Assembly (NCBI GenBank): GCA_035236585.1 | Contig: CP141136.1 | Coordinates: forward strand, 27,319,426 to 27,383,425 | Direction: 5' to 3' | DNA length: 64,000 bases | Origin: Warburgia ugandensis | Lineage: Eukaryota > Streptophyta > Magnoliopsida > Canellales > Canellaceae | Shown here: positions 1 to 12,516 of the stretch, one piece after another | Layout of the letters: the number at the start of each line of letters is the position of its first letter | Numbering within the stretch: the first letter of the stretch is position 1 | The notes under the pieces: generated by a model | What the model was told of the DNA's origin: nothing | Database searches by the model: none | The model's input: only the letters and a program-made list of their open reading frames with translations | Position numbers and translations under genes: made by a program

Positions 1-32
1 AATGTCAGGTCTAAGATTGAGATGCATGGCAG

Positions 33-3000
33 GATCTTTCTCAGTCAAAGTCTGAAGCTAGTCCACCAGATGGTGTTTTGGCTGTTCCACTATTGAAACA
101 CCAGGTTAGACTTGGATTACTCAGTTTCCAATTGGTTCCCTATTTATTACTAGGATGGATTCTTGTCTTTATACTGTTATTCTTGTATTTGACTATAGCA
201 ATGTTTGTGGGCAGCGTATTGCCTTATCATGGATGCTCCAGAAGGAGACAGCCAGCTTACATTGCTCTGGAGGAGTTCTTGCAGATGATCAGGTGGAATA
301 TCTAACTTAATGCATGGACCCTTAATTTATGCAGTCATCTTGACAGTTGCACTTGAAGGAGCAGCAGTTTACTTTTTCTGGTTTACTAAATTATTTTCTG
401 GCAGGGTTTGGGTAAGACAATATCAGTTATTGCTCTTATACTTTCGGAAAGGTCTCCATCTTCCAATTCGAGTTTCAAGATAGTCCAACAAGGTGAGTTT
501 AAAGCTTTAAATTTGGATGAAGATGATGATGGGGTTATTGAGCTTGATGGAATTAAGCAAGTTGCGGATTCTGGTCATGTTGTGGCTGATAGCCAGCCAA
601 TAAGCAGTTCTTTTGCAGCGCGAAAGGGGAGGCCAGCTGCTGGGACACTGGTTGTTTGCCCGACTAGTGTCCTTCGGCAATGGGCAGATGAGCTGCGTAA
701 TAAAGTCACAAGTAAAGCCAATCTCACATTTTTGGTATATCATGGACCCAACCGAACTAAGGACCCTAATGAGGTGGCCAAATATGATGTTGTCCTCACA
801 ACATACTCTATCGTAAGCATGGAGGTCCCGAAACAGCCACTTGTAGATCAAGATGATGAGGAGAAAGGGAAGCTAGAAGGCCATGATTTGCCTGTCGGAC
901 AGTCAACAGGTAGAAAAAGAAAATATCCTCACAGTTCTGGTAAGAAGAGTATGAAGGATAAGAGGTCAATGAATAGTACATTATTTGAATCTGTTGGTCG
1001 TCCTCTTGCCAGAGTTGTATGGTTCAGGGTTATACTGGATGAAGCTCAAAGCATTAAGAATCACAGGACCCAAGTTGCTAGGGCTTGTTGGGGTCTTCGT
1101 GCTAAGCGCAGGTGGTGCTTGTCTGGGACGCCTATCCAGAATGCAATTGATGACCTTTATAGCTACTTCAGATTCCTCAGATATGATCCATATGCTGTCT
1201 ATCAGTCGTTTTGTTCTATGATAAAGATGCCAATTTCTAGGAATCCGACCAATGGATACAAAAAGTTACAGGCTGTTCTGAAGACGATAATGCTCCGTCG
1301 TACAAAAGGTGACATTTCGATTCACTTGATGCATAACAATTTGGACTTGCTAACGGATGATAATACTTGCAATGGCTGATCATTTTCTGTACCAGTACGT
1401 AGTCCACTGGACATACCCAATTTCTAACAGACATGTTTCATACTATGCATTCTAGTCTTTCACATGTTGAGTGTATCCTAAGATTTCAGTATTATCTCAG
1501 AACTGGCCCTTGAAAGTTTGGGTTTCTGTCAGAAAACAGCAAGGAAGATGGTGAATTTCACTGTTTCCCTAGGGTTATATACTGGTCGTAACTGGAGTTA
1601 ACAGTTGTACAGGTCTATTTTGCCTTTTAGGGTGGTACTTACAGTAATCGATGTTTACAGAGGAAAAAGAAGGTGTGAAACATTCTTCTTCCTAGTCATC
1701 CTCCTCTCGATTCTCCTTATACTCTGCTTTTATCTTCTTATTCGTCAATCCTTTTCTTCTTTTTCACTGGCACATCTCAACTGAAATATAGTGACAACAA
1801 CATATTTCCTATTTATTTTCCTTTCTTGGTTGACCAGATAAATGACCCCTTTCTTTGTTAATGCTTGATATGAAGAAGCAAGACATGATGATTACCTTTT
1901 TGTTAAAAACTACCAGAAAGCCGTTGTGCACAATTTTTATAGAGAATTGATGATTACCTTGATTCTATAAAAAGAATTCTAAAATACCTTATACATTCTG
2001 TACAAAAGCTACTGGTTGGTACCACTATATATCAGACCAGAACCATGACTGAAATGATAGATACTACCAAGGCTTGTGCTGTTTCCTCCTTGCAGTTTAA
2101 TTGTTGGCATCTATTGACTGTTGGACTGCAGTTATTTGTTCAACACAACTGTATTTTATGTTAAATTTACATTCCTAGCTATTGTTCTTCAGGCACATTG
2201 CTTTTCTGAACTTGTATTACTTGGCCATGCATGCTTCTAGATAATGGAGATTTAATTTTCTTTGTCTTCTTTGGAGAATTTCCTGGTCTTCCAAATATTG
2301 CTTCTAACACTTCCGAAGGTGTTCAAGTTTACATTTGGATATCCTTTTCATTTTCTACCACTTCAATAACAGATGCCTTTGTCATTCTATCAGTGGAGCT
2401 GTGGGTGAAAAGGTTAGGATGATGATAGACAATCTTTTTGGCTCCATAAACAACCTCAGTAGAGATTATGGTTCAATTAACAGAACTTATGTTGGTCCCA
2501 GGATCAAACTTGGGCATCCTATGTCTAAGGTAGTAACTATCAGCAGTTTCTGTTGCCTTAGCTGAACCTTTATGCCAAAATGCTGATTTCATCTGAATAT
2601 ATAGCTCACTTTAAATTAAACCTTTCTTCCTAGTAGCTTAGATGACTTATTTCTCTGTTCTTTTAGTTTAGCATTCTATGCATTGGAATTCCATCGAATT
2701 TGCTGATTTCATCTGTATATATAGCTCACTTTAAATTAAACCTTTCTTCCTAATAGCTTAGATGAATTATTTCTATGTTCTTTTAGTTTGGCATTCTATG
2801 TATTGGAATTCCATCAAAGATTACGAACACATTGTTTACTTGTAGTACTCTGAAAAGGAGAAAATGTTACTTGCACGGCCAACTTTGGAAGGCTTTCTTC
2901 ATTATCCTTTGTAATACTCTTCATGTTGAAGATCGTTGTTTATCTTAGGAATGTGTCGAGAACTTGAGTCAAAAGAGGACTCCATATGGCCCATTGGAAG

Positions 3001-6000
3001 AAGATATGTTTAATTATAAAAATCTTTTAAGAAATTTATGAAATAAATCTTTCCACACAGAACTATTGAAGTCCTTTAATTTTGAAATCTTAAGATCCCA
3101 GATGTTGAGTCTTACTTTAGATCTTTGGAGTAATGGTCTTTGCTTCGTTGGGGGATTCTTGAAATTTCTTGATTGTTAACCCTTAAGATCTTAAGCATGT
3201 AAGTTGGGAACTGAAAAGCTGTCCATGGAGGGACTCTTTTCTAGAAAGTTCCAATGTTGCTTTTATGTGAAATGAGAGTAATCTTCCAGGAGGACTCATT
3301 CAAAAGCTTTTAAGACCTAAATTAATGTCAATCTAAGAGTTCCTTTTGAAGAGTTTCTAAGATAGAAGTTATGAAACTGCTCACTGCCTCTTCAAAAGAT
3401 CTCAAGGGATTTCAATATCTAAATTTTCTGAAACAAAAATCTCTTCAGAGGCTTGAAAGGTTAGCCACTAAAGTTAGCCGTCTTGTTGAGAGGCTTCTGC
3501 AAAACAGTTAAACCAAGTAGAAATGCATGAAGAGCTCTCTCTGGAAAATCATTCCCAAAATGGTCCATAGATTGCCATGACTCTCAAGAGGGAAACCTTG
3601 TATCACCAGGGAGATTTTCCACCAACAATTCTTGTTTGGAGAAGGCATACATCCATCTTCTCATTGTTTTGCTATTCAAAAGAAGAAAAGAATGAAAAAA
3701 ATTTGTGATGAAATTCTCATTTCACAAAGTGTTTTAGTTGAAGGGTGCCTCTTGATATCAATGATATTTCTTTGGTTTAAAGAATTTAAATGATGGTTCT
3801 TGACGTGAAAATGTGAAGTCCCAATGACTTGAAAAAATTCTCTTTTCAAAAAGAACTCCAATCTTAGCATCTTTGTCCATTTATTTCATGCATTACTTTG
3901 TCCTGAACCGGCAAATTATTGTATGCTTAATGCTTATTCATTGTATCTATTGTACTAGTTATAAAAAACATTAGAAGTGTTGGATGTCTTTCAATTCCTC
4001 ATAATATCTTAACTTGTTCGTGAGACCATGATGCTTTTTCATGTTGATCATTCTCTTCTCTCTTTTCTCATTCTGATATTATAATGATAAACACTATATA
4101 CGTGGCTCCATAAATGAGTAATAAAAGATTTTTCTTTCTTCTGCCTAGGGACACTCATTGATGGGGAACCAATCATTAACTTACCACCAAAAACGGTATC
4201 ATTGAAGAAGGTTGGCTTCTCGGAAGAGGAGCGTGGTTTTTACTCCCAGCTAGAAGCAGGTGCACGCGCACAATTTAAGGTGGGGCACTGTTCAAAAGAT
4301 AGCTTATCTTGTTACTGGATCACTTCTCATTAGCTTGCCCCTTTTACAGCTTTTGCTGCAGGGAGCTTGAGATTTTGAAGCTGGTTGATATTTTTGTGTA
4401 ATGCTTCTTTTCAGGAGTATGCGGCTGCTGGGACTGTTAAAGAGAACTATGTTAACATCCTTTTAATGCTCTTACGGCTTCGGCAAGCATGTGATCACCC
4501 TCTTCTGGTTATACGTGGTTCTAAGTCTCTGTGGAGATCCTCTGTGGAGTCTGCAAGAAAACTTCCTAGGGAACAACAATTGCATCTCATCTACTCTTTG
4601 GAAGCTTGTTTGGCAATTTGTGGCATCTGCAATGTATGTGGCCACATCTTGCACCCTTGTTTCCGTGCTTCTTGTTTCTTATTTCTATTTCGTATAATTC
4701 TCTGTTATGGTTTTGTATATGCTTTATGAATGCTTGTCAGATATTTGTGTTAATCAGTGAGTAGCATCAGGTTGCTTTGTGCTTGCTATATGTGATCTGC
4801 ATGGAATTTTTTCCTGAGTTGTTTAAACTTGATCATTTTACTGGAGATCAACAAAATAATTTTCTGATAATTTGGGTGGTCAAGAGTTCTATTTTCCACT
4901 TAGTGTGAGCTCAAAGTACAATCTAATCTATGTAAACTTGTGTATTAACTGAGTGAAGTTACACTGCAAAAATTTTAAATGTTTATTTGCTGCTATAAAA
5001 AATTCTCTTTTTTGAATAATTGTCTTTAGAGAGTCCCAAATCTCTCAGCTCCCTGAGTGTAGTGGTAGGAGCACTTCATCATTTCTCAAAAGTGATTGAT
5101 TGGGCTGGTTACAGTTATTGCACTCTATTCTTTTGGCAAGGAAGGTAGTCCATTGGTAGGGTACCAATAGACTCCTGTATTTACTGAAAACATGAAAAAC
5201 TAGATTATTGTGTCTTTAGGAGGTCCTTTAACATTCTCCCATAAAAGCATACAAATGAAACCTAGGTGGCTTAGAAACCCTCCTATAAAAAGATCTGGAC
5301 TTAACTGCCTCTTTAGATAAAGCATTGGCCACCATGTTCTTCACTTTATTTTTTGCGTGCCAGAAGTGCAAGGAGGTAATTGTCCAAGAGCTTTTAGTAA
5401 TCAGAGTCCTTGTCATCCATGTGATCTTATTCATTTCTCTCCACTGTATTGTTTATAAACATTTAATCACCACTTCTGAGTCCCTATTTGTAGCTTTCTT
5501 GCAAGTGCACAGTAGTTCGTTGTAGTGTTATGTAGGATCGACCAAGCTATTCTAAACCTAAAATAATGCATGAAACATTCTAAATTATCAATTTGGGTGA
5601 GAATGATTTGAATCAAATTAATAAAAGTTAACTTGGAAACTAAAAGCTAGAATCAAAGATCACTTAGACTAACATTAGAACTATCACTTATTATTTTTCT
5701 TATAACTCAAGAAGAGAGTTGAAACTATGACTACTTTGACCCTGAAAATACATCAATTAATGGTTAGATAATAGTTAAATGTTCTAGTGCAAAATTTATT
5801 TTATGTGTGAAAATGATTGGTCAAATGCACTTAAATAATACTAAAGTTAGGGTTTTTAATATAAAAATGAACACTCAACAATCACCACTTACCTGCAATG
5901 AATTAAAGTTAAGTTCCTTAGCCATTCTCAATCTATAAGTGAGTGGCCTCCTTTCAGCAACATAGTTTGAATGTAAATGCTATATGCAGCAAGGAAATTT

Positions 6001-9000
6001 CCATTAAAGTCTCTAGAAACTTCCCCAATGGTGGATGGACTTGTATTTCCTTGAGAAGCACTTTATCAAGTATAAGATAGATGGTGATTAGGAGAAGCCA
6101 AAGCAACTCGTGGTTCTGCTTTTTTGTTATTGTTATTGAATAAGATAAAATTAGACTCTGATTCTAGATGAAGTTGAAGTATTCCATATTTATTGCATTT
6201 AATATATGGCTGATGACCTTTGTTGAGGGGTTTGTGAGAAGCTATCCTTTCCTATGATAATCCATTGTTGATGCCCCTGAAATGGATTATCACTTTAACC
6301 AGCGAGAAGCCAAACAGGAAATTTCCTCTTAAATTATGAATCAGGGGTCTGAAGCAGTAAATAGGTTTAATAAAAATCTTAATTGTAACAATAATCTAGA
6401 GGCTCCCTTGGTCATGGTGAGCTGATTCCCACTTATCTAGAGGGTTGCATGCAAGGAAATTTTCTCGTCAATTGTGAATTGGATGCCTGAATATGTAAAT
6501 ATGTTTGATAAAAATCTTAATTGTAAAAATAATCTAGAGGCTCCCTCGGGCATGTTGAGCCGATCCCCATTTATCCAAGGGGCTGTATTACAATATCTTA
6601 TTAAAATATTTTGTTAATATTATAGGTGGCAATCAGTCTGGTCCCATCCTGCACGACTACTTGATCAGGTCTCCGTGAAAAGGTTTCCACCTACAGAGTC
6701 AAACAAGCAGGGCGAAGCAGATAGGGCTTTTTGCTCAAACATGAGACCAGCTTCCTCATCATCATCATCATCAAGACCTTATCCCAATTAGGGGTCGGCC
6801 ACATGAATCTTATTCCTCCATTCCACTCTATTAAATACCATATCTTCATTTAGTCCCAAAGTTTTTAAATCTTTCCTCACCACTTCTATCCACGTTCTTT
6901 TGGGCCTTCCCCTTGCCCTTTTAAAACTTTCTACTTGTATTGCCTCACTTCTTCTAACCGGTGCCGTTGTTGGTCTCCTTTGAACATGTCCAAACCATCT
7001 AAGTCTAGTCTCTCTCATCTTATTATCTATTGGTGCTATCCCTAAATTTCCTCGAATATTTTCATTTCGAATTCTATCTTTTCTTGTCTCACCACTCATC
7101 CATTTCAACATCCTCATTTCTGCGACGCTTATCCTATGAGTATGATGCTCCTTAACTGCCCAACATTCTGATCCATAGAGCATGGCCGGCCTTATGGCCA
7201 TCCTATAGAATTTTCCTTTTAGTTTGAATGGCACTCGTCGATCACACAAAACTCCAGATGCACATCTCCATTTGTTCCAACCCGCTTGAATTCTCTGAAT
7301 AACCTCCCTCTCAATCTCTCCACTCTCATGAATTATTGATCCTAAGTACCGAAAGTGGTCTTTGACGGGGACTTCTTGGTTATCAATCTTGACTGGTATT
7401 CTACTCCTACTCTCCTTGCTAAAATTACATTCCATATATTCTGTCTTAGTTCGACTAATTTTAAATCCTTCAAATTCTAATGCTTCTCTCCATAATCCTA
7501 GCTTTATGTTTACACCCACCCTTGTCTCATCAAGTAAGACTATATCATCTGCAAATAACATGCACTAGGGAATCTCCTCATGCAAATGTTTTGTTAACTC
7601 ATCCATAACCAATGTGAAAAGGTATGGACTCAATGTCGATCCTTGGTACAATCCTATAGTGACAGGAAAATCACCGGTCACACCACTAGTGGTCTTAACA
7701 TTTGTTACCGCTCCCTCATACATATCTTTAATTATGTCTATATATCTTTGCGAAACCCCTTTACCACCCAACACTCTCCATATTAACTCTCTAGGGACTC
7801 TATCATAAGCTTTCTCTAAATCAATAAAGACCATGTGGAGGTCTTTCCTCCTTTCCTTATATTTCTCTACTAATTGTCTTAGTAAGAAAATAGCTTTCAT
7901 GGTAGACCTCCCAGGCATGAAACCAAACTGATTCTTTGATACACGTGTTTCATGACGCAGCCTCTTCTCAATCACTCTTTCAAAAAGTTTCATAGTATGG
8001 CTCATAAGTTTGATCCCTCTATAATTAGTGCAGCTCTGTATGTCTCCTTTATTCTCATAACTTGGTACAATAGAACTTTTCCTCCACTCATCAGGCATTT
8101 TCTTTGAGACCAGCTTCCTATGGTCCCATAAATAAACAGTTTTCTTCACCTAATTATGAGCCATGCCTGTAGCTATACATCTTGGTCCTGGATAACTGGG
8201 GCTTTCTGTGCTGTATGTATATGTATATGGAGATGCATGGTAGCTTGTTTGATCATTATCCGCATAGCTGGTATATATTTACATTTTATTGTAATGACAA
8301 TATAACAATATCTCTGCAGTCATGATCTTAGTAGAAGATTTACCTTGATAAATTAAATTCTCTAATGGTGTAGTACTCCCTTGGAGATAGCCCTGTGGTT
8401 GTGAAAATTCTAAATGTCATGTGGTCCAAAGATAAAAATATATATGAGGTTGGTTTAGGCTGACATGAAAATGGACATGTCCAAGACTATCCCTATGTAG
8501 TCTGCATATAAGGTATTTGTTTTATCCTATTAGCACTGTTCAACATGCTAACAAATTAAAATATATCAAGGTCAGAAACCAACATATAAAAGAAAATATG
8601 GAGGCAACAGAAAAATTGATCTCCAGTAGAATGAAAATTACACAGAAGTACCTTTGGACTAAATGAAGTGAGAAAAGATTTTAAGGCTTTTGGACTAAAT
8701 GAAGCCATGGCATTTGATAGAGGGGAATGGAGGAACAAGATTCGTGTAGGTGACCCCTAATCGGGATAAGGCCTTGATGACAATCGTCTTAATTAAAAGA
8801 AAAGACCGCTAAACACTAAAGCTTGTTTACTCCTGGCTTTCTTCCGCACAACCACAGAGAGAACATTGAATAGCAGCCTGGGTGGTGTCCTCATTCTTGT
8901 GGAACTGTACACCCCTTAACATGTCATGGTCCATCATACTATAATGCAACCACCATCCTGTTGTCAGGGTGTTTGCAATCAAATTTGTTTATGCCAATTA

Positions 9001-10740
9001 GCAACTTCTGTGTTTTTTTTCTTTGGCCAGATGGATTGAAATATATGTGTCATAATTGGTGCGATCCATTTCTCATAATTGGTGTGAGCCATTTCTATCT
9101 TGTGTTGGACCTTTTGGAAGGTCTTCTCATGGCATATAGAAAGTGTGATAGTGTAGGGTTGGTTTTTATTTTTTATATTTTTATCTCATCATAAGCATTA
9201 GGTATTGTTTGTCTAATCCGTGGCCATTTCAAGTGTTTCATTGAAGTTTGATTGTAAGTTATTGTTTTTTTTGTGGGGTGAATCATACCAACTTTATTGT
9301 TTATCTTGTACATGACAGAAGGAAATAGACTTCCAAGAGTGTCGAACTATTAAAGATGAACTTTACAATATGTATTTCCATGCTGAACATTCTTTTGTTT
9401 TCAGGCTTGCCGGCACTCCATTTGTTATTATTAGTTCTATGAGTTCATTTTACTTTTCCGTTTTCTGTCCATTGGACTAAGTTTAACTTCATTCTAACTA
9501 GCATAGCTTGATTCCCATATCATATACATATGTATTCTTGATATTTACCAGTTTATGCTTTTGTAGGATCCACCAGAGGATGCTGTTGTTACTATATGTG
9601 GTCATGTCTTCTGCAACCAGTGTATCTGTGAGCACCTTACAGGAGATGATAATTCATGTCCTGCAGCTAACTGCAAAGTTCAGATTACTTTAACTAAAAT
9701 ATTTTCCAAAGCTGCTTTGAAAAGTGCTTTGTCTAATGAACCTGGTCATGATTCTTCCCCTGATAATTCTGGTTGTGAACTTCTTAACACATCTGACTTC
9801 TGTACAAAGTCTCTTTCTTCTGATTCTTCAAAAATAAAGGCTGCTCTTCAGATTCTGCAATCATTGTCTAAATCAAGGTCTTGCACCTCAGAGTGCACTT
9901 CTGAGAAACATAATGACATGGCCAGTTATTGGGAATGCAATTCTAGCTCTCTTTTGGAGGGGTCTAAGGGTCTTCATGATAAAGTATTTACAAGTGCACC
10001 GGTTACAGAAAAAGCAATTGTCTTCTCTCAGTGGACAGGCATGCTGGATTTGCTTGAAGTTCCTTTGAGAAATTCCGCTATCCATTACAGGAGACTTGAC
10101 GGGACAATGTCTATTTTTGCTAGGGATAAAGCTTTGAAAGAATTTAATACTCTTCCAGAGGTTTGTCAATGATATCCTCTCTGTGACCTGCTTTGTAGTA
10201 TTTATGCTTTTTGATCTTCTCTTATCAAGAGATGTGCCACCAAAACCATTGACACTAACCTGTATTCCATGTGGATGCGTGGATCTAAGTTTAATTTTTT
10301 GTCATTTGTGATAGGTTACAGTAATGATTATGTCTTTGAAAGCTGCAAGTCTTGGGCTGAACATGGTTGCAGCTTGTCATGTCCTCCTTCTGGACCTATG
10401 GTGGAACCCTACAACTGAAGATCAGGCAATTGATAGAGCACACCGAATAGGACAAACTCGTCCTGTTACTGTTTCACGACTGACAGTTGAAAATACAGTT
10501 GAAGATCGTATATTAGCTCTTCAGGTATTATTTTCAATGCTTATTTTGGTGACTACTATTCAGTTAGAGATTGATTAAGCACAGCTCAAGATAGAACTGA
10601 TGATGACAAGACTAGAATAAGGAGGTAAAAATTGCTTAATATTACCTATTTGAGTACAAGTTGCCAATTACTGAATAACTCAAACATGAAGCACAAAGTC
10701 TACTCTGCTGTAACTTATCTTGCAAGAAAGATGAACTGGT

Positions 10741-10800
<60 letters not shown>

Positions 10801-10996
10801 ACAAATATGCATTTAGAGATTGATTATGCACAGCTTAAGATAGAACTGATGATGACAAGGCTAGCATAAGGAGGTAAAAATTGCTTAATATTACTTATTT
10901 GAGTACAAGGTGCCAATTACTGAATAACTCAAACATGAAGCATAAAGTCTACTCTGCTGTAACTTATCTTGCAAGAAAGATGAACTGGTTATGTGG

Positions 10997-11034
<38 letters not shown>

Positions 11035-12516
11035 AATATGCATTTAGAGAGACAAAAAGATTCCAATTGGAATTGGCCGGTTTTCTGTCATTCAAAGCAT
11101 TAAAAATGCCCTACCTTTTAATCCATATTTTTGCCTTCCGTAAATAGGCTGTATGGTATTCTTTAATTTAGGTGTGTTATTATTTTCGGTATGCGAGTTT
11201 TCTGCTTTTCAATTAAATCAACCCTGGTTTGTTTGATATCCTTCTGCACTATTTTTCAAAAAGTATATAAGCATTTCTTGGACTTGGTTGGAAGTGATTT
11301 GTGGTCTGAAACTGAAAGATTACTTGAGTTCTTTCTCCATAAGGAAACCATCTATCTATTCTTTCATTTTAGGCCTCTCTAGAGTTTTGCCATTGGCCAA
11401 AGAAACCATCTATCTATTCCCTCATTTTAGACCTCTCTAGAGTTTTGCTATTGGCCAAAGAAACCATCTATCTATTCCCTCATTTTAGGCCTCTCTAGAG
11501 TTTTGTCATTGGCCAATGATAGGCATCATTTTACATATTTGGTCAGAATTGGCCTGAATTGCCTAATTCTGAAATTATAAAATATAGTTTCAAAACATTA
11601 CATAATTCTTCCAGCATTGGCCAATTCTAGGAGTGATTCATTTTATAATTCTAAACACTTATGTTTATTACTTAATAATATTATCTCATTGAGCAGATGA
11701 ACTCAAATGACTCCTGAAACTGGTCAGCACAGCTAAGGTCTGTTATGCAACTGCAGTGCTCAATTTTTGGCACAATGCTGTAATCCATCTGCATAGATTT
11801 GTAACATTTGACGCCTTCATCAACAAATCCTGCATGACTACAAGCGCATAAAACACCCACAAAAGTGATTCCATCAGGGTTTTTACTGGATCATTGGGTG
11901 TAATTCCCAAAATCCACATCTGATCAAATATTTCCAACCATCTTCGAACATCCCATTTTACACATAATATGCTATTAGGACAGTCCAAGTAACAATGCAT
12001 TGGGTGATGCATTGTATGATCAAAAAACTTTTCAGCAGCTTTAGCATCACCCAATACAGTGTATGGAGCACCATACTCACAACAAATATATGTGAATCTT
12101 GCTCATTCTTATGCAAACAAGCAGTTGGAAAAGGCTTTGATGATATTGATTCTCATGGTCTTGCAATAAGAGAATGCATCGGTATTGGCTATTGTGTGTG
12201 TCACAGTTTTGAGCATGGGGAAAGAACATACACACACATACACCCTCTGTTTGGTCTGTTACAGTGGAATGAACAGACAGGTGGTTTGAGGGAGTTTCTC
12301 CTTCTTCCAATGCATGTGAGAAATGGCGACACTAGAAAAGGCAGTATGCACCTCCTGTAGTAGGGTGGCCTTTTTATTTTAGTAATAGTTATTATGTACT
12401 TGGTTTTCCAGGAAAAGAAAAGAGAAATGGTCGCATCTGCATTTGGAGAGGATAAAACGGGTAGCCGTCAGACTCGTCTTACGGTTGAGGATTTGAGGTA
12501 CCTTTTTATGGTCTGA
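33..12516 (+). CDS. CHR28: SNF2-family ATPase with internal RING finger, CHR28/FRG1-like (5' part outside window)
   Basis: Exons: 33-104, 215-292, 405-1308, 4149-4279, 4415-4633, 9567-10160, 10315-10524, 12412-12516. All introns are GT-AG, all phases join, and the stop is TGA 12514-12516, giving ~770 codons. Upstream exons lie left of the window; the 33 boundary is the least certain because stops at 12 and 18 close the frame before it. SNF2 motifs appear in order: LADDQGLGKT (I), [14 protein letters not shown] (Ia), DEAQ (II), LSGTPIQN (III), [14 protein letters not shown] (IV), [11 protein letters not shown] (V) and [16 protein letters not shown] (VI). A C3HC4 RING (CGICNDPPED...CGHVFCNQC...CPAANC) sits between the two helicase lobes, the RAD5/RAD16 arrangement. 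The C-terminus [13 protein letters not shown] matches plant CHR27/CHR28 proteins. Arabidopsis FRG1 (CHR28) and FRG2 (CHR27) are nuclear and are needed for RNA-directed DNA methylation. No frameshift was seen in the coding part, so it is probably functional. It could be the FRG2 rather than the FRG1 orthologue. Confidence 0.93.
2581..2817. repeat. Direct tandem duplication, 120-bp period, in a CHR28 intron
   Basis: The block beginning TGCTGATTTCATCTG at 2581 recurs at 2701 with a few substitutions, including the run ATATATAGCTCACTTTAAA. It lies in the 2.84-kb intron 1309-4148. No coding potential was recognised there, and nothing else was identified in that intron. Confidence 0.9.
5230..5530 (-). 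pseudogene. RNase H-like (RVT_3) fragment of a plant LINE or related retroelement
   Basis: On the minus strand the frame reads VVIKCL, a stop, then [13 protein letters not shown] and later [11 protein letters not shown]. This resembles the C-terminal RNase H fold of plant non-LTR elements, where a motif like VADALSKEG ends the domain. Only this piece is present, with an in-frame stop, so it is a retroelement relic in the large CHR28 intron (4634-9566). The assignment rests on a short motif. Confidence 0.45.
6317..6592. repeat. Direct tandem duplication, 138-bp period
   Basis: GGAAATTT at 6317 and 6455 begins two similar copies. Each contains AAAAATCTTAATTGTAA and AATAATCTAGAGGCTCCCT. The copies have diverged at many positions. 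It lies in the CHR28 intron 4634-9566. Confidence 0.8.
6757..8104 (-). mobile_element. 5'-truncated RTE-type LINE (copy 1) with target-site duplication
   Basis: The minus strand encodes a reverse transcriptase with [47 protein letters not shown] and the catalytic box [10 protein letters not shown]. It continues into the RTE-like C-terminus ([28 protein letters not shown]). The frame is broken by a stop near 7563. The 3' end (low coordinate) is a GATGATGAT repeat rather than poly(A), a habit of the RTE clade. The 15-bp direct repeat TGAGACCAGCTTCCT flanks it at 6742-6756 and 8105-8119, so both ends are fixed. The endonuclease and the N-terminal RT part are missing through 5' truncation. It lies antisense in the CHR28 intron 4634-9566. 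Confidence 0.93.
8664..8785 (+). mobile_element. Short 3' fragment of an RTE LINE in the opposite orientation
   Basis: The plus strand reads [19 protein letters not shown], a stop, then SG, a stop and GLDDN. This parallels the C-terminus and 3' end of copy 1 ([12 protein letters not shown] then GATAAGG...TTGATGATG). Only the last ~120 bp are present. CTTTGGACTAAATGAAG occurs twice just upstream (about 8652 and 8689, the second with one extra T), suggesting a local duplication. Confidence 0.8.
10564..11046. repeat. ~240-bp tandem duplication containing (TC)n(AC)n microsatellites
   Basis: The unit TTAGAGATTGATTA...AAATATGCA occupies about 10564-10809 and recurs at 10810-11040 with few changes. 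Each copy carries a compound microsatellite of different length: TC then AC at 10746-10802, and a shorter one at about 10998-11034. It lies in the last CHR28 intron (10525-12411). Confidence 0.93.
11344..11517. repeat. Three tandem copies of a 58-bp unit
   Basis: Units start with GAAACCATCTATCTATT at 11344, 11402 and 11460 and end with ATTGGCCAA or a variant. They differ at only a few positions. Intronic, with no coding meaning recognised. Confidence 0.95.
11708..12076 (-). pseudogene. Broken pentatricopeptide-repeat (PPR) gene fragment
   Basis: The minus strand first reads [10 protein letters not shown] and later [13 protein letters not shown]. After a frame change near 11878 it reads [16 protein letters not shown], then FVDEG and [12 protein letters not shown]. 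This is the pattern of plant PLS-class PPR proteins, where FVGVLSACSHAGLVDEG followed by IEHY is standard. Only about two repeats remain, out of frame with each other, antisense in the last CHR28 intron. PPR proteins bind organellar RNA; this piece cannot. It is most likely a duplicated or captured fragment. Confidence 0.72.

Noticed and set aside
78..305. ORF reading through from the first CHR28 exon
   Set aside because: After the codons VPLLKHQ it runs into an intron; the true continuation is the exon 215-292 in another frame.
7565..8149. An intact reverse transcriptase gene
   Set aside because: The frame stops before the FADD part, the 5' portion is missing, and the ORF start at 8149 lies in flanking DNA outside the target duplication.
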